Positions 36,612 through 47,837 of a stretch of DNA of 64,000 bases are shown here, piece by piece. Each line of letters begins with the position of its first letter. The first letter of the stretch is position 1. Under the pieces are notes generated by a model. It was not told the DNA's origin. It made no database searches and saw only the letters and a program-made list of their open reading frames with translations. The position numbers were made by a program, and so were the translations under genes. Origin of the DNA: SXNM01 sp964586155 (GTDB taxonomy: Bacteria; Myxococcota_A; UBA9042); NCBI GenBank assembly GCA_964586155.1, contig CAZPHC010000032.1, positions 10,219-74,218 of the forward strand, written 5' to 3'.

Positions 36612-37478
36612 TCAGCCCGGTCGGGCGGGCGGCGCGGCGGCGGCCAGCTCCTGCGCCCGCGCGACCCCTGCGTCGATGGCGGCCACCATCGCGTCCGACC
36701 AACCCCGCGTCGTCAGCGTGCGCAACGCCGCTTCGGTCGTGCCGCCCGGGCTCGTGACGTCGGCGCGCAGGGCAGCCGCCTCGCGTGGATCGCGTTGCAG
36801 CAGCGCCGCAGCGCCGATCACGACGGCCCGGGCGAGGCGCTCTGCCTCGGCCGGCGCGATGCCCTGGGCGGTGCCCGCGGCGGCCAGCGCTTCGACGAAC
36901 GCGAAGACATACGCCGGGCCGGAGCCTGCGACCGCGGTGAAGGCGTCGAATTGGTCTTCGCGCAGGGCGTGCACGTCGCCCAACGCCGCGAGCAACGCCT
37001 CGAGCCGAGGGGCGATCGCGGCCGGCGCCGCAGCGCCGCAGACGGCCGTGGCGCCGACGCCAAGGCGGCAGGGCGTGTTGGGCATCCAGCGCTGCCAACG
37101 GCCCGGACATTCGGCCTGCAAGCGGACCTCTGGGGTTCCGGCGAGCAGGCTGATCCAGAGCTGCGCATCGCCGACGTATGGCCGCAGCGACGGCGCCAGG
37201 GTCGCGAGCTGCTGCGGCTTGATCCCGAGCACGACCACGTCGGCGGTCGCGACGGTCGCCAGCTCGAGCGAGGTCGCGATGCCGTGGCGGCCTGCCAGCT
37301 CCTGGGCCCGATCCGCGCGCCGCACCACGGCGACGACCTCGTCCGGGCGCAACGCGCCGACCTCGAGCCAGCGCGTCAGCATCGCCTCGGCCATCTTGCC
37401 GCAGCCGACGACAGCCAGGCGCATCGAGGCCCCCGGCGGCAGCTGGCTCGTCGCGGAGGCGGTGGCGGCTGGGTTCAT
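36612..37478 (-). CDS. proC: Pyrroline-5-carboxylate reductase
   Basis: 288 residues. The NADPH-binding motif is LAVVGCGKMAEAML. VVVLGIKPQQL and the C-terminal helix motif DVTSPGGTTEAALRTL are ProC signatures. It performs the last step of proline synthesis. The ATG at 37478 overlaps the stop of the M64 peptidase gene (ATGA) and follows AGGAG; an internal ATG would shorten the leader by 18 residues. It is the last gene of the def-fmt operon. Confidence 0.92.
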   Translation of the reverse strand: MNPAATASATSQLPPGASMRLAVVGCGKMAEAMLTRWLEVGALRPDEVVAVVRRADRAQELAGRHGIATSLELATVATADVVVLGIKPQQLATLAPSLRPYVGDAQLWISLLAGTPEVRLQAECPGRWQRWMPNTPCRLGVGATAVCGAAAPAAIAPRLEALLAALGDVHALREDQFDAFTAVAGSGPAYVFAFVEALAAAGTAQGIAPAEAERLARAVVIGAAALLQRDPREAAALRADVTSPGGTTEAALRTLTTRGWSDAMVAAIDAGVARAQELAAAAPPARPG

Positions 37479-38893
37479 CGTGGGCTCCTGCGGTGCCGGC
37501 GTCGGAGCAGCAGGCCGATGCCCGCCAGTGCCAGCGTCAGCAGGGCGCTCGTCGGGCCTGCGCCGGGGGCAGTCGGCACCGCTGCACCGGCCGCCGCGCT
37601 GCACCCGCCTCGGATGGTGCCGCCGGGGCCGTCCACGGGGCCCGCCGGCTCGGTCGCGTCGAGCGCGTCCTGGGGCGCCGGGGCGTCCGCGACGCCACCC
37701 GCGTCCGCCGTCGGCAGGGCGACGACGTTCAACGTCCACGACCGCTCCTGGCGCAGCGCCGCCCGCATCGGGCCGCGGATCAGGGGCGTCTCGAGCTCCA
37801 CCACGGCGCGCACGGCGTGGCTCCCCAGCGTCGTCGGCGCTGGCCGATGGCTGATCCCGGTGCCGACTTCGATGTCGTCGAGGGTCCAACGCACGACGAC
37901 GGATGGATGTGGCGGAAACGCCACGCCAAAGAGCGGGCAGCCACCGCTGCCGCAGACGACGTCGTCGCTACCTGCCGGCGTCGCGGCGGTGATCTGCAGC
38001 ACCTCGTCCGCGACCGCGCCGACGACGGCCTCGAGGCAGATCGGGCAGAACGCCACGCCGAGCTGCCGCATGATGCACGTCGGTGCCGGGCGGAACATGC
38101 CCTTGGCCTGGAAGCGCGCCCCCTCATAGGCGCCGATCGGGGCGAACGGTCCGGTGGCGTCTGCGATCGGCGTGGGGATCGCCACGGCGCCGTCGACCCA
38201 GGCCTGCCACTTCAGGGGCGAGAGCTTCGCCGCCGAGGTCACGTTCGGCTCACTGTCGCCGGGCGGGTAGCCGGGGTAGGGCGTCTCGTATTCGTCGGCA
38301 AGCTTGGCCAGCGTGTGCGCGAGTTCGTGACGCAGGATGTCCAGCGACGCCGCGTTCAGGCTCACCACCGTCACCGGACCGCCCGAGCCGCCGTATTTCT
38401 CGTCGTTGACCAACGCGATCGCCACGTCGAAGGACGGCAGTGCGCCCGCGACGGCGCTGAGCACCTTGCCATTGTCGACCGTCAGCAGCCGATCGACGTT
38501 GTAGCTGCCGAAGGTTGCGTCGAACGCCGTGGCGACCTCGATCGACTGGTTGGGCTTGTCCGCGCCGCGCTGGGCCGACGCGACAAAGAGGCCGTGGACC
38601 TCGAGCCAGGGCGAGACGAAGCTGTAGGGCGGCCCGAGCAGCAGCCCGTTGACCGTGGCGCCGGCGTCGGCAAAGAACTTCGCCTTGTCGGCAGCGGTGT
38701 AGCCCTCGGCCACGACCACCAGGCGGAAGGCCTGCTCGGCCGCCTTGCCGACGAAGACCTCGCGCAGCTCGGTGCCGATCGTCTCGGCCCCGGCGGGCCC
38801 TGTCGGCGCGGCCAGCGTCGCGAGGAAGCCCAGCGTCGCGGCGGCACAGAGCCAGCCCGCTCGGTCAGCGCGGCGTGCGTGGGAGGCCCTCAT
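37475..38893 (-). CDS. Secreted M64-type metallopeptidase with MYXO-CTERM-like anchor
   Basis: 472 residues. A signal peptide (~1-35, cut near PAGAETIG) precedes an IgA-peptidase M64-like domain: RLVVVAEGYTAADKAKF, the zinc site HELAHTLAKLADEY and CPICLEAVVG. A long Pro/Asp-rich stretch leads to the C-terminus, which is Cys-Ser (GGCSAAAG), then a hydrophobic helix (LLTLALAGIGLLL) and Arg-rich residues. That is the MYXO-CTERM sorting signal for myxosortase. It is probably outer-surface anchored. The ATG at 38893 overlaps the upstream gene's stop (ATGA). Confidence 0.82.
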   Translation of the reverse strand: MRASHARRADRAGWLCAAATLGFLATLAAPTGPAGAETIGTELREVFVGKAAEQAFRLVVVAEGYTAADKAKFFADAGATVNGLLLGPPYSFVSPWLEVHGLFVASAQRGADKPNQSIEVATAFDATFGSYNVDRLLTVDNGKVLSAVAGALPSFDVAIALVNDEKYGGSGGPVTVVSLNAASLDILRHELAHTLAKLADEYETPYPGYPPGDSEPNVTSAAKLSPLKWQAWVDGAVAIPTPIADATGPFAPIGAYEGARFQAKGMFRPAPTCIMRQLGVAFCPICLEAVVGAVADEVLQITAATPAGSDDVVCGSGGCPLFGVAFPPHPSVVVRWTLDDIEVGTGISHRPAPTTLGSHAVRAVVELETPLIRGPMRAALRQERSWTLNVVALPTADAGGVADAPAPQDALDATEPAGPVDGPGGTIRGGCSAAAGAAVPTAPGAGPTSALLTLALAGIGLLLRRRHRRSPR

Positions 38894-39453
38894 GGCGTTC
38901 CCGGGACCGGCCAACGCGCCGCGGCACCGGCGCCGTCGCGCAGGACCCAGACGTCGCCAGCGGCCGGCGTGGCCAGCCGAATCGACACGGCGCCAGCGTC
39001 GAGCGCGGAGGCCGCGTCGTGACCGCGCCCTGGCGCTGCGTGAGGCGGCCGCCAGGGCACGCAACGGCCCAGTCCGGTGTCCGATCCCTGCCGCAACAAC
39101 CGCGCGCACAGGGCGTGCTCCTGGCGCTCTGGCGCAGGCTCACCCAAGCAATGGCCGCGTTCCCGCGGTCGCAGCGTCGCCAGCTCGCCGGTGGCGACAC
39201 GCTCGATCGTCAGGCCAGCGGGGCCCTGTCGCGCGACGAGCACGACGAACGAGGCCGCATCGAGGGCGTGGGCTCCAGCCGCCCATCGTCGCGGCGTGAC
39301 CGACGACGATCTGGCGTCCGGCTCGGCGCAGCCGCCGATGGCCATCGCCAGGGCGAGCGACGCGGCCAGCGACACCAGGCGCCATCGGTCGCCACCGCCC
39401 GCGATCCGCCGGCGGCCGCCAGTCCAGGACGTGCTGCCGCAACCTTGCGCCAT
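38890..39453 (-). CDS. Lipoprotein of unknown function
   Basis: 187 residues. A signal with the lipobox IGGC (LAASLALAMAIGGCAEPD) is followed by ~140 residues with no recognised domain, four or more cysteines (ERGHCLGEP; HALCARLL; RCVPW) and a Pro/Ala-rich end. The ATG at 39453 overlaps the fmt stop, and its own stop overlaps the peptidase start (ATGA), so it is translationally coupled on both sides. It may work with the secreted peptidase downstream. Confidence 0.68.
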   Translation of the reverse strand: MAQGCGSTSWTGGRRRIAGGGDRWRLVSLAASLALAMAIGGCAEPDARSSSVTPRRWAAGAHALDAASFVVLVARQGPAGLTIERVATGELATLRPRERGHCLGEPAPERQEHALCARLLRQGSDTGLGRCVPWRPPHAAPGRGHDAASALDAGAVSIRLATPAAGDVWVLRDGAGAAARWPVPGTP

Positions 39454-40469
39454 CACGCGGGCTCCGTCGGCAGGTCGAAGCGCTCGCCGACCTGGGCGCG
39501 CGCGCCGCGCAGGGCGCTGCCGGCGCCCATGCGCTTGCGACCGGGGCGCTGCAACCACGAGACGCGCAGCGCGCCGTCGCCGGTCGCGACCAGCGCCTCT
39601 TCGCCCTCGATCGCGAGCAACTCGCCTGGTGCCCCGTCGCCGGACTCGACGCGCATCCCGTCGGGGAAGACCTTCCAGGCCTCTTGCTGCCACTGGGTCG
39701 TCGCGCCGGGCCAGGACGTCATCGCTCGCACCTGGGCCGCGAGCGCGGTCGCTGGCCGACGCCAGTCCAGCACGCCCTCGGCCTTGTGCAGCAGGGGCGC
39801 GTAGGTGATGCCTTCGCTCGGCTGTGGCACGGCCGCCAACTGCCCTGCGAGCAGCGCCGGCAGCGACGCCGCGAGCAGGTCGGCCCCGAGCTGCGCCAGC
39901 CGCTCCGTCAGGCCGTCGGCCGTCTCGTCCGCCCCGATGGCGGTGACCGCGCGCGCGAGCTCGGCGCCCGTGTCGAGGCCCTCGTCCATCTGCATCAGGC
40001 ACACGCCCGTCTCTGTGTCCCCGGCGGCGATAGCGCGCTGGATCGGCGACGCCCCGCGCCAGCGCGGCAGCAGCGAGGCGTGCACGTTGACCGCACCCAG
40101 GCGCGGCGCTTCGAGGATCGCCGGCGGCAAGATACGCCCGTAGGCCGTGACCACGGCGAGGTCGACGCGCTGCTCGCGCAACCAGGCCGCGACGGTGCCG
40201 TCGCGCATCCGCGTGGGCTGCAGCACGGGCACGGCCGCGGCGAGCGCGGCGTCCTTGACCGGCGGCGCCCGCAGCTGCTGGCCACGTCCAGCCGGGCGGT
40301 CGGGCTGGCAGACGACACCGACGACGTCGACCGCCTCGTGCGCCAGCAGCGCGTCCAAGCAAGGCACGGCGAACGCGGGCGAGCCGAAGAACACGACCCG
40401 AGCGCGGCCAGCGTCAGCGATCGACGCGGCCGTGCCTGCCTCGGCAGGGCTCAGGGCGGGGCCCGTCAT
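39453..40469 (-). CDS. fmt: Methionyl-tRNA formyltransferase
   Basis: 338 residues. N-terminal formyltransferase domain: VVFFGSPAFAVPCLDALL, then NVHASLLPRWRGASPIQRA with the catalytic Asn/His/Asp set, and a C-terminal OB-like domain (LRVSWLQRPGRKRM). It formylates initiator Met-tRNA with 10-formyl-THF. The first ~20 residues are a lineage extension. The ATG at 40469 starts nine bases after the def stop. Confidence 0.94.
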   Translation of the reverse strand: MTGPALSPAEAGTAASIADAGRARVVFFGSPAFAVPCLDALLAHEAVDVVGVVCQPDRPAGRGQQLRAPPVKDAALAAAVPVLQPTRMRDGTVAAWLREQRVDLAVVTAYGRILPPAILEAPRLGAVNVHASLLPRWRGASPIQRAIAAGDTETGVCLMQMDEGLDTGAELARAVTAIGADETADGLTERLAQLGADLLAASLPALLAGQLAAVPQPSEGITYAPLLHKAEGVLDWRRPATALAAQVRAMTSWPGATTQWQQEAWKVFPDGMRVESGDGAPGELLAIEGEEALVATGDGALRVSWLQRPGRKRMGAGSALRGARAQVGERFDLPTEPA

Positions 40470-40478
40470 GCGCCGCCC

Positions 40479-41045
40479 TCAGCGGCCGCGCACGGCGGCG
40501 CGTTGCTCTTCGATCTCGTCGTAGCGGCGGTTGGCCTGCGAGCGGCTGAACGACCGCAGCGCGAGACGGCGCTTCAGCGGCGAGAGCCGATCCAGGAAGG
40601 TGACGCCGTCGAGGTGATCCAGCTCGTGCTGCACGCAGACCGCCGCGACGCCGCTGAGCGCGCGGCTGTGCTCGACACCCGTGCGATCCTGGAACGCCAC
40701 CTCGACCTCGGCCGCGCGCACGACGGTCTCGCTCAGGCCGGGGAAGCTCAGGCAGCCCTCTTCGAAGCGGATCTCGCCGCGCTTGGCGGTGATGCGCGGG
40801 TTCACCAGCTCGAGCACCTCGGTCGTTTCGTCCACTTCGCTGGCACCCGGCGCAGGCACGAGCATCGTGAAGATGCGCTTGGGCACGGCGACCTGGTTCG
40901 CCGCCAGGCCGAGCCCTTCGGCGTCGGCCATGGTCTCGCGCATGTCGTCGAGCAGGCGGCCCAACTCGGCATCGAAGTCGGTGACTTCGGCGCAGCGCTG
41001 CTTCAGCACGGGGTGCGGGTATTCGACGATGGGGCGCAGGGCCAT
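40479..41045 (-). CDS. def: Peptide deformylase
   Basis: 188 residues. All three motifs are present: GLGLAANQV, EGCLSFPG and HELDHLDG, where the Cys and both His bind the metal and Glu is catalytic. It removes the formyl group from nascent chains, acting on the product of Fmt. The ATG at 41045 follows GAGGAG; a start further upstream would overlap the coiled-coil gene. It is the second gene of the operon. Confidence 0.95.
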   Translation of the reverse strand: MALRPIVEYPHPVLKQRCAEVTDFDAELGRLLDDMRETMADAEGLGLAANQVAVPKRIFTMLVPAPGASEVDETTEVLELVNPRITAKRGEIRFEEGCLSFPGLSETVVRAAEVEVAFQDRTGVEHSRALSGVAAVCVQHELDHLDGVTFLDRLSPLKRRLALRSFSRSQANRRYDEIEEQRAAVRGR

Positions 41046-41064
41046 GACGCTCTCCTCTAGATGA

Positions 41065-41538
41065 CTAGGCTTCCGCCGCCTTGGCGCCGCGCTTGCGCGC
41101 CGGGGCCTTCGGCTCGCCCGACGCCGTGGCCTTGGCACCGCTGGCCTTGGCGCCGCTGGCCTTGCCCGTCGCCGACGCCTGCGCGATCTCGGCCTTCGCC
41201 TCGCTGGCGGCCTCTTGCGCGGCGGTGGCGGTGGCGCTGGCCTTGCGCGCCGACGCTTGGGCCGCCTCGAGCTCTTCGCGCAGCTCCTCGACGCTGTCCT
41301 CGAGGTTGCGGATCGTCCGCCGCAGGCCGGCGACGTCGTCGCTGGTCACCAGGTCGAACGCCGCAGCCAGCGTGGACACGCGCTTCTCGACGGCCTCGCG
41401 GACCTCACCGCGCGCATTCAGCGCCTTGAGCATGGCGCCTTGAACGCGCGGATCCGAGACCACCTTCATCGCCGCATCCGAGGCGAGCACCGAGCCCATC
41501 TTGCGGGCGGCGAGGTTCTTGAGCGAATCGAGCTTCAT
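41065..41538 (-). CDS. Coiled-coil protein with basic Ala/Lys-rich tail
   Basis: 157 residues. Residues ~1-60 are a helical domain (MKLDSLKNLAARKMGSVLAS). Then comes a coiled coil (SVEELREELEAAQASARKAS) and a tail of Ala/Lys/Gly/Ser repeats (GKASGAKASGAKATASGEPK) ending in basic residues. The layout recalls phasin-like or histone-H1-tail-like proteins, but no family is claimed. The ATG at 41538 follows AGGAGG. It ends 19 bases before def and is probably in that operon. Confidence 0.62.
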   Translation of the reverse strand: MKLDSLKNLAARKMGSVLASDAAMKVVSDPRVQGAMLKALNARGEVREAVEKRVSTLAAAFDLVTSDDVAGLRRTIRNLEDSVEELREELEAAQASARKASATATAAQEAASEAKAEIAQASATGKASGAKASGAKATASGEPKAPARKRGAKAAEA

Positions 41539-41638
41539 TGGGGGGTCCTCCTGGCGCGCCGTCCCAGCGGCGGCACCGGCCCACACGCAAGGCCGCGGCA
41601 GATGGCATGTCAATCGCGGCCGGTGCCGACGGCGTCTG

Positions 41639-43783
<2,145 letters not shown>

Positions 43784-43827
43784 CATGCACTCCCTCACGG
43801 CCCGCGAGGATGGCAGACCGACGGAGG

Positions 43828-43856
43828 AGCCTAAAGCCTGCTCCGCCGATCTTCAA
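43828..43856 (-). promoter_or_regulatory. Likely promoter of the Cys-rich lipoprotein gene
   Basis: On the minus strand TTGAAG (43856-43851) and TAGGCT (43833-43828) are separated by 17 bases, about 45 bases before the start. Confidence 0.5.
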
Positions 43857-43974
43857 TGAGCAAATGCGATCGTCGGGGCGTGTCGGGGACATCGGCGTCG
43901 GGCGGCCACGCCCATCGACCCGTGGCGGGGACGAGCCCTGGGCAGACTCCCGGGCTCGACGCGCAACAGGCGGC

Positions 43975-45327
43975 CTAGAGCTTGCCCGACACCGAGAGCA
44001 AGAAGCTCGTGTTCGCGATGTCGAGCACGCGCAGGCGGCTGCCGGGGGTGTCGAGGGCCGGCAGGTACACCGGGCTGTACTCGTTCTTGGGCGGCGTCAT
44101 GCCGTTGGCCTGCTGCACGCCGTCCTTGCCGTCGAGATCCTTGCCGTAATCGCCGAAGGTGATGAAGTGGGGCGTGTCGACGGAGTATTGGAACCGCGCG
44201 CTGATCTGGAAGTAGCGGACCGGCTGGTAGTGCAACGAGGCCCAACCGGCGAAGCGGCCAAACTGCTCGATGTCCGTGATGCCGTTGGTGATCGCGGCGC
44301 GACCGGTCGCCGGGTCGGGATCGCTCTTGCTGTGGCTGACGTTGCTGCAGTTCTTCGACAGCGTGCAGGGGTTGTTCGGGCTGGCGAGCGCCTCCCACAG
44401 CTCGGAGTAGCCGCGGCCGCGGAAGTTGTAGTCCATCGAGAAGCCGGCCTCGAGCTCGACCCGGGCGTCCTGCTCGCGGTCCTCCCACGGGATGATCTCG
44501 CCGCCAAAGCGCGTGCCGATGATGCTGCCGGGCGTGACGTACTTCTGCGTCGCCGGCTGCCGGGTCTTGGCGAAGAGCGAGTCCTGGGACTCGAAGAACA
44601 TCGTCGCGTGCACGTTGAAGAAGGGCTCCAGGATCTTCAGCGCGCGCCGCGAGATCGTGGACGAGAACTCGATCTGGTGCAGGCCGAGGCCGACGCCTTT
44701 GTTGTTCGCCGCCATGGCCGTGCCGGTCGGCAGCGTCCAGTTGACACCAAAGACCCACGTTGGCTTGGACGGATCGCGGTAGTAGTTGTACGGCGCCCAC
44801 TTCAGGCCGAGCTGCATGTCGCCGAGGCCGCTGCGCTTGGTGCTGTCGTAGCTGTCGGCGACGATGGCGTCGCGATCATCGGGCGGCCGCAGCGTCGAGT
44901 TGCTGCGCGACACGCCGCTGGCGAAGTCGTGGTTCCACTCGTAGCCCATGACCACCGGGACGCTCAGCGCCAGCTCGACGTCCTTGAACACGCCGATGCG
45001 GGCGTCGATGAACATGGTCTGCTTGCTGGAGGCGTACTCGAGCTCCTTGGCCAGCACCGTCCGGCTGGCGCTCGGGCAGACCTGGGCGCCGGAGTCGTCC
45101 GCCGCGATGCAGCGCACCTCGCGCGCGATGACGGCGCTGCGGCTGTCCTGGCCGAAGCGCACGCGCAGGCTCAGGTCGTAGGGGTTGTTGTTCTCGGTGT
45201 CGAACGCGTCGAGCACGTCCGTCACCTCAGCGGCCAAGGCCGGCGTGGCGGCGAGGGTCGCCAACGCCCACAGCGCCCAGCGCGCCAGACCTCCCACGCG
45301 CTGCTGCGATCGCATCCGGCCCGGCAT
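43975..45327 (-). CDS. Outer-membrane beta-barrel protein
   Basis: 450 residues. A signal peptide (LWALATLAATPALAAEVTDV) precedes alternating amphipathic strands (FIDARIGVFKDVELALSVPV; FGVNWTLPTGTAMA; FEVELEAGFSMDYNFRGRG-type), typical of an OmpA- or transporter-like porin. Strands repeat every ~20-25 residues to the C-terminal LLSVSGKL. No plug or ligand domain is recognised. The ATG at 45327 follows AAGAGGTGGGG, and a likely promoter lies ~120 bases upstream. Confidence 0.75.
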   Translation of the reverse strand: MPGRMRSQQRVGGLARWALWALATLAATPALAAEVTDVLDAFDTENNNPYDLSLRVRFGQDSRSAVIAREVRCIAADDSGAQVCPSASRTVLAKELEYASSKQTMFIDARIGVFKDVELALSVPVVMGYEWNHDFASGVSRSNSTLRPPDDRDAIVADSYDSTKRSGLGDMQLGLKWAPYNYYRDPSKPTWVFGVNWTLPTGTAMAANNKGVGLGLHQIEFSSTISRRALKILEPFFNVHATMFFESQDSLFAKTRQPATQKYVTPGSIIGTRFGGEIIPWEDREQDARVELEAGFSMDYNFRGRGYSELWEALASPNNPCTLSKNCSNVSHSKSDPDPATGRAAITNGITDIEQFGRFAGWASLHYQPVRYFQISARFQYSVDTPHFITFGDYGKDLDGKDGVQQANGMTPPKNEYSPVYLPALDTPGSRLRVLDIANTSFLLSVSGKL

Positions 45328-45445
45328 TCCCCACCTCTTCGTCGACCGATGCGGCGACGCGTCGCGGGCCACGAGGGTCGAACCCGCCGTCCCCGCAGCT
45401 CGAATGGCCGGATCCTCGACGCGAGGCTCAGCCGACTCGTCGCGG

Positions 45446-45474
45446 AGGATAGCCCTGCGTTGCATCGTCGGCAA
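45446..45474 (-). promoter_or_regulatory. Likely promoter of the outer-membrane barrel gene
   Basis: On the minus strand TTGCCG (45474-45469) and TATCCT (45451-45446) are 17 bases apart, about 120 bases before the ATG at 45327. The last codons of the adjacent upstream gene end at 45486. Confidence 0.48.
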
Positions 45475-45485
45475 GGCGGGTCCCT

Positions 45486-46295
45486 TCACCGCAGCGCGGC
45501 CGGTCCCCACTTCTTGCGCACGGCCTTGCCGAGGTCGTGGCGCGTGTGGAACAGGTCGACCGGCCGGTCCTCGCCGCGCACACGCAGGCGCAGCTGGCCC
45601 GGCACCACGACCTCGCCGTGCTCACGGGGCGCGATCATCAGCAGCCGGGACCGGGCCTGCCCCTTCACATCGTCGATCTCGGCGATGCTGACCAGCAGCG
45701 TCTGCTTCGACACCCCGATCTTCAAGGGTTCGAGCCCCGCCTGCTCGGTGTAGCCCGGCTGCAGGCGAAGGATCGCCGAGCCGTCGAACTCGCCTTCGAG
45801 CTTGGCTTCGTAGCTGCGCGACAGCTCGAGGCTGGCGAACACGGCCAACGGTGTGGCGAGGCCCGGCACGTCGCGGAACAGCAGCGTGTTGTCGACCACC
45901 GCCTTGGCGGCGCCGTGGCGGACCCAGATCCCCTTGGCGTCGTTGGCGACACCGGCGAGGAAGGCCCCGCGCGCGTCCCGCAGGATCACGACCACCTGCG
46001 TGCCCTTGGTCTTGCCCGGCATCGCGCGGCGCGCGACCTCGAGCTGCACGCCGGTCCACCCGGGCACCGGGGCCGTGTCGCAGAGGTAGTGGCTGGCGCG
46101 GGGCGGCGAGCCCTCGGCCGTCACCGCGGCGTCGATGACGCCGGCGGCGCCGTGACGGCGGACATCCAGCCAGTTGACCTGAGCCGTGGCATGCGAAGCT
46201 GGCAGCCAGGCCGCGACGCAGAGCAGGCCCGCCAGCGCGGGGCGGAGGATGCCGCGCGGTTGGCGTCGCGGGCCGTCCGGTCGACGATGCTGCAT
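45486..46295 (-). CDS. Exported protein, possibly LolA-like
   Basis: 269 residues. A signal peptide (LLCVAAWLPASHATAQVNWL) is followed by beta-rich sequence (GVQLEVARRAMPGKTKGTQV; GSAILRLQPGYTEQAG; KIGVSKQTLLVSIAEIDD) ending DLFHTRHDLGKAVRKKWG. The half-barrel strand pattern and length resemble outer-membrane lipoprotein-sorting-type proteins, but key LolA residues were not confirmed, so the name is tentative. The ATG at 46295 follows CGGAGG; an earlier ATG has no such site. Confidence 0.5.
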   Translation of the reverse strand: MQHRRPDGPRRQPRGILRPALAGLLCVAAWLPASHATAQVNWLDVRRHGAAGVIDAAVTAEGSPPRASHYLCDTAPVPGWTGVQLEVARRAMPGKTKGTQVVVILRDARGAFLAGVANDAKGIWVRHGAAKAVVDNTLLFRDVPGLATPLAVFASLELSRSYEAKLEGEFDGSAILRLQPGYTEQAGLEPLKIGVSKQTLLVSIAEIDDVKGQARSRLLMIAPREHGEVVVPGQLRLRVRGEDRPVDLFHTRHDLGKAVRKKWGPAALR

Positions 46296-46416
46296 ATGGC
46301 CTCCGAGCGGCCCCATTGGGGGCACGCGACGCCCGAAACCATGGCAGACCCCGTTGCCGCTGTCGAACGGAGCTGGCGCGGGGCACCCAGGCCGCCGCGT
46401 TCGAACCTGGTGCGGG

Positions 46417-47817
46417 CTAGTTGCCGCTGGTCTTGTGCAGCTTGACCTGCACGGTGCCGGTCGCGCCCTGGGCCGCCGTCGCGTCGCCGCTTGCGAGGAA
46501 CGCGCCCAGACCGCCGAGGACTGCCACGCCGCCGCCGATCGCGGCCCAGAACCACCACTTCGACGTCAGGGACTCTTCGCCGCCCTTCTTGTCCGAGAAC
46601 ATCTCCTCGTTCGGATCGATGTACTTGCGCGCGGCCTCGGTGGTCTGCGTCTGGGTCGCCTCGACGACGCTCTTGCGCTGGTCGAGCGGGGCCTTGGCCG
46701 GGTCCGCCTCGAGCTTGCCGCCCGCGGCGTCGGCCACAAAGCGCGCGGCGGCCTCGAAGTAGTCCTCGTTCTTGACCAGGTCGCCCGCGACCTTCTTGAA
46801 CACGCCGTCGGAGCCCAGGAAGTAGCCGCTCAGGGTCGTCTTGTCCTTGGCGAACGTCGCGCGCACCACCAGGATCTGGTCGACGCCGATCTGGTTGCGC
46901 AGCTCGCGGATGCGGTCCTCGACCACGCTCGGCTGGCCGAAGTTCGCCGCCACGACCTGTCGGCCGCTGCTGAGGTCGTCGCGGAAGCTCGACGGCTTGA
47001 GCTCGATGTCGTGCTCGGTCGCCTTGCCGGCCTCGATGCGGACGAAGCGCCGATCGGCGTTGTTGCCGGCGTCGCGCAGCGTGACACGGTGGTCGCCAGC
47101 GAGCAGGTCCTCGATCTTCGCCGGGGCGCGGCCTCGGTAGACGCCGTCGACGTAGATCTCCGCCCCGGTGCACTTCTTGCCCACGGAGAGATCGCCGGTC
47201 GGGGCCGACGCCATCGTCGTCTGCACGGTCTTGAACAGCTCGACCGCCTGCGCGCCGTAGGCGACGTACTCCTCCTCGGCCTGCTTGGGGAAGAGCACCA
47301 GGCTGCGGGTCAACGCGTCGCGCGCAGGGACCAGGTCGTTGCGTGCGAGCGCGACCAGGCCCTGGGCCTTGAACAGACGTGCGTACAGGCGGCTGTCGCC
47401 CGCAGAGGGCTCCTTGTCCAGCAACGTCTGGGCGGCCGCGAGGCGCTCGGTGGCTCGCTTCGGCGTGCGCAGCAGCAGCGCGCGCAGGGCCTCCTCGACC
47501 AGGTGGGCGGCCTGCTCTTCTTCTTCCTCGCCCGGCAGCGGCGACAGCGCGAACGATCGCACCATCTCGAGCCGCTCGGTCGCCTGGCCGAGCAAGCGCT
47601 CGAGCGCCGTCGCGAGGTCGTCCTCCTTGACCTTCGCCGGCACCACGATGACGGTCATGGAGTTCGCCATGCCCTGCGCCATCGCGCTGGAGACGAGATC
47701 TCCGCCGCGCACCAGCGACGCCCACTGCAGCTGCACCAACGCGATGATCGCGAGGACGGACGTCAGCTTGAACGTCAGGGGCATGGGACGACGAGCCGAA
47801 TACTGGGTCGATGCCAT
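46417..47817 (-). CDS. Membrane protein with TPR-like and PEGA domains
   Basis: 466 residues. An N-terminal transmembrane helix (LTSVLAIIALVQLQWASLV) is followed by ~150 residues of helical repeats, then a PEGA-type strand domain (CTGAEIYVDGVYRGRAPAKI). A second C-terminal transmembrane helix (WWFWAAIGGGVAVLGGLGAF) is followed by a short Lys/Thr end. PEGA domains are common in myxobacterial cell-surface and signalling proteins; the role is unknown. The ATG at 47817 follows GCGAGG. It lies 20 bases downstream of the kelch-like lipoprotein gene, so they are likely in one transcript. Confidence 0.7.
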   Translation of the reverse strand: MASTQYSARRPMPLTFKLTSVLAIIALVQLQWASLVRGGDLVSSAMAQGMANSMTVIVVPAKVKEDDLATALERLLGQATERLEMVRSFALSPLPGEEEEEQAAHLVEEALRALLLRTPKRATERLAAAQTLLDKEPSAGDSRLYARLFKAQGLVALARNDLVPARDALTRSLVLFPKQAEEEYVAYGAQAVELFKTVQTTMASAPTGDLSVGKKCTGAEIYVDGVYRGRAPAKIEDLLAGDHRVTLRDAGNNADRRFVRIEAGKATEHDIELKPSSFRDDLSSGRQVVAANFGQPSVVEDRIRELRNQIGVDQILVVRATFAKDKTTLSGYFLGSDGVFKKVAGDLVKNEDYFEAAARFVADAAGGKLEADPAKAPLDQRKSVVEATQTQTTEAARKYIDPNEEMFSDKKGGEESLTSKWWFWAAIGGGVAVLGGLGAFLASGDATAAQGATGTVQVKLHKTSGN

Positions 47818-47837
47818 CGGAAAACCTCGCGTCGGGA

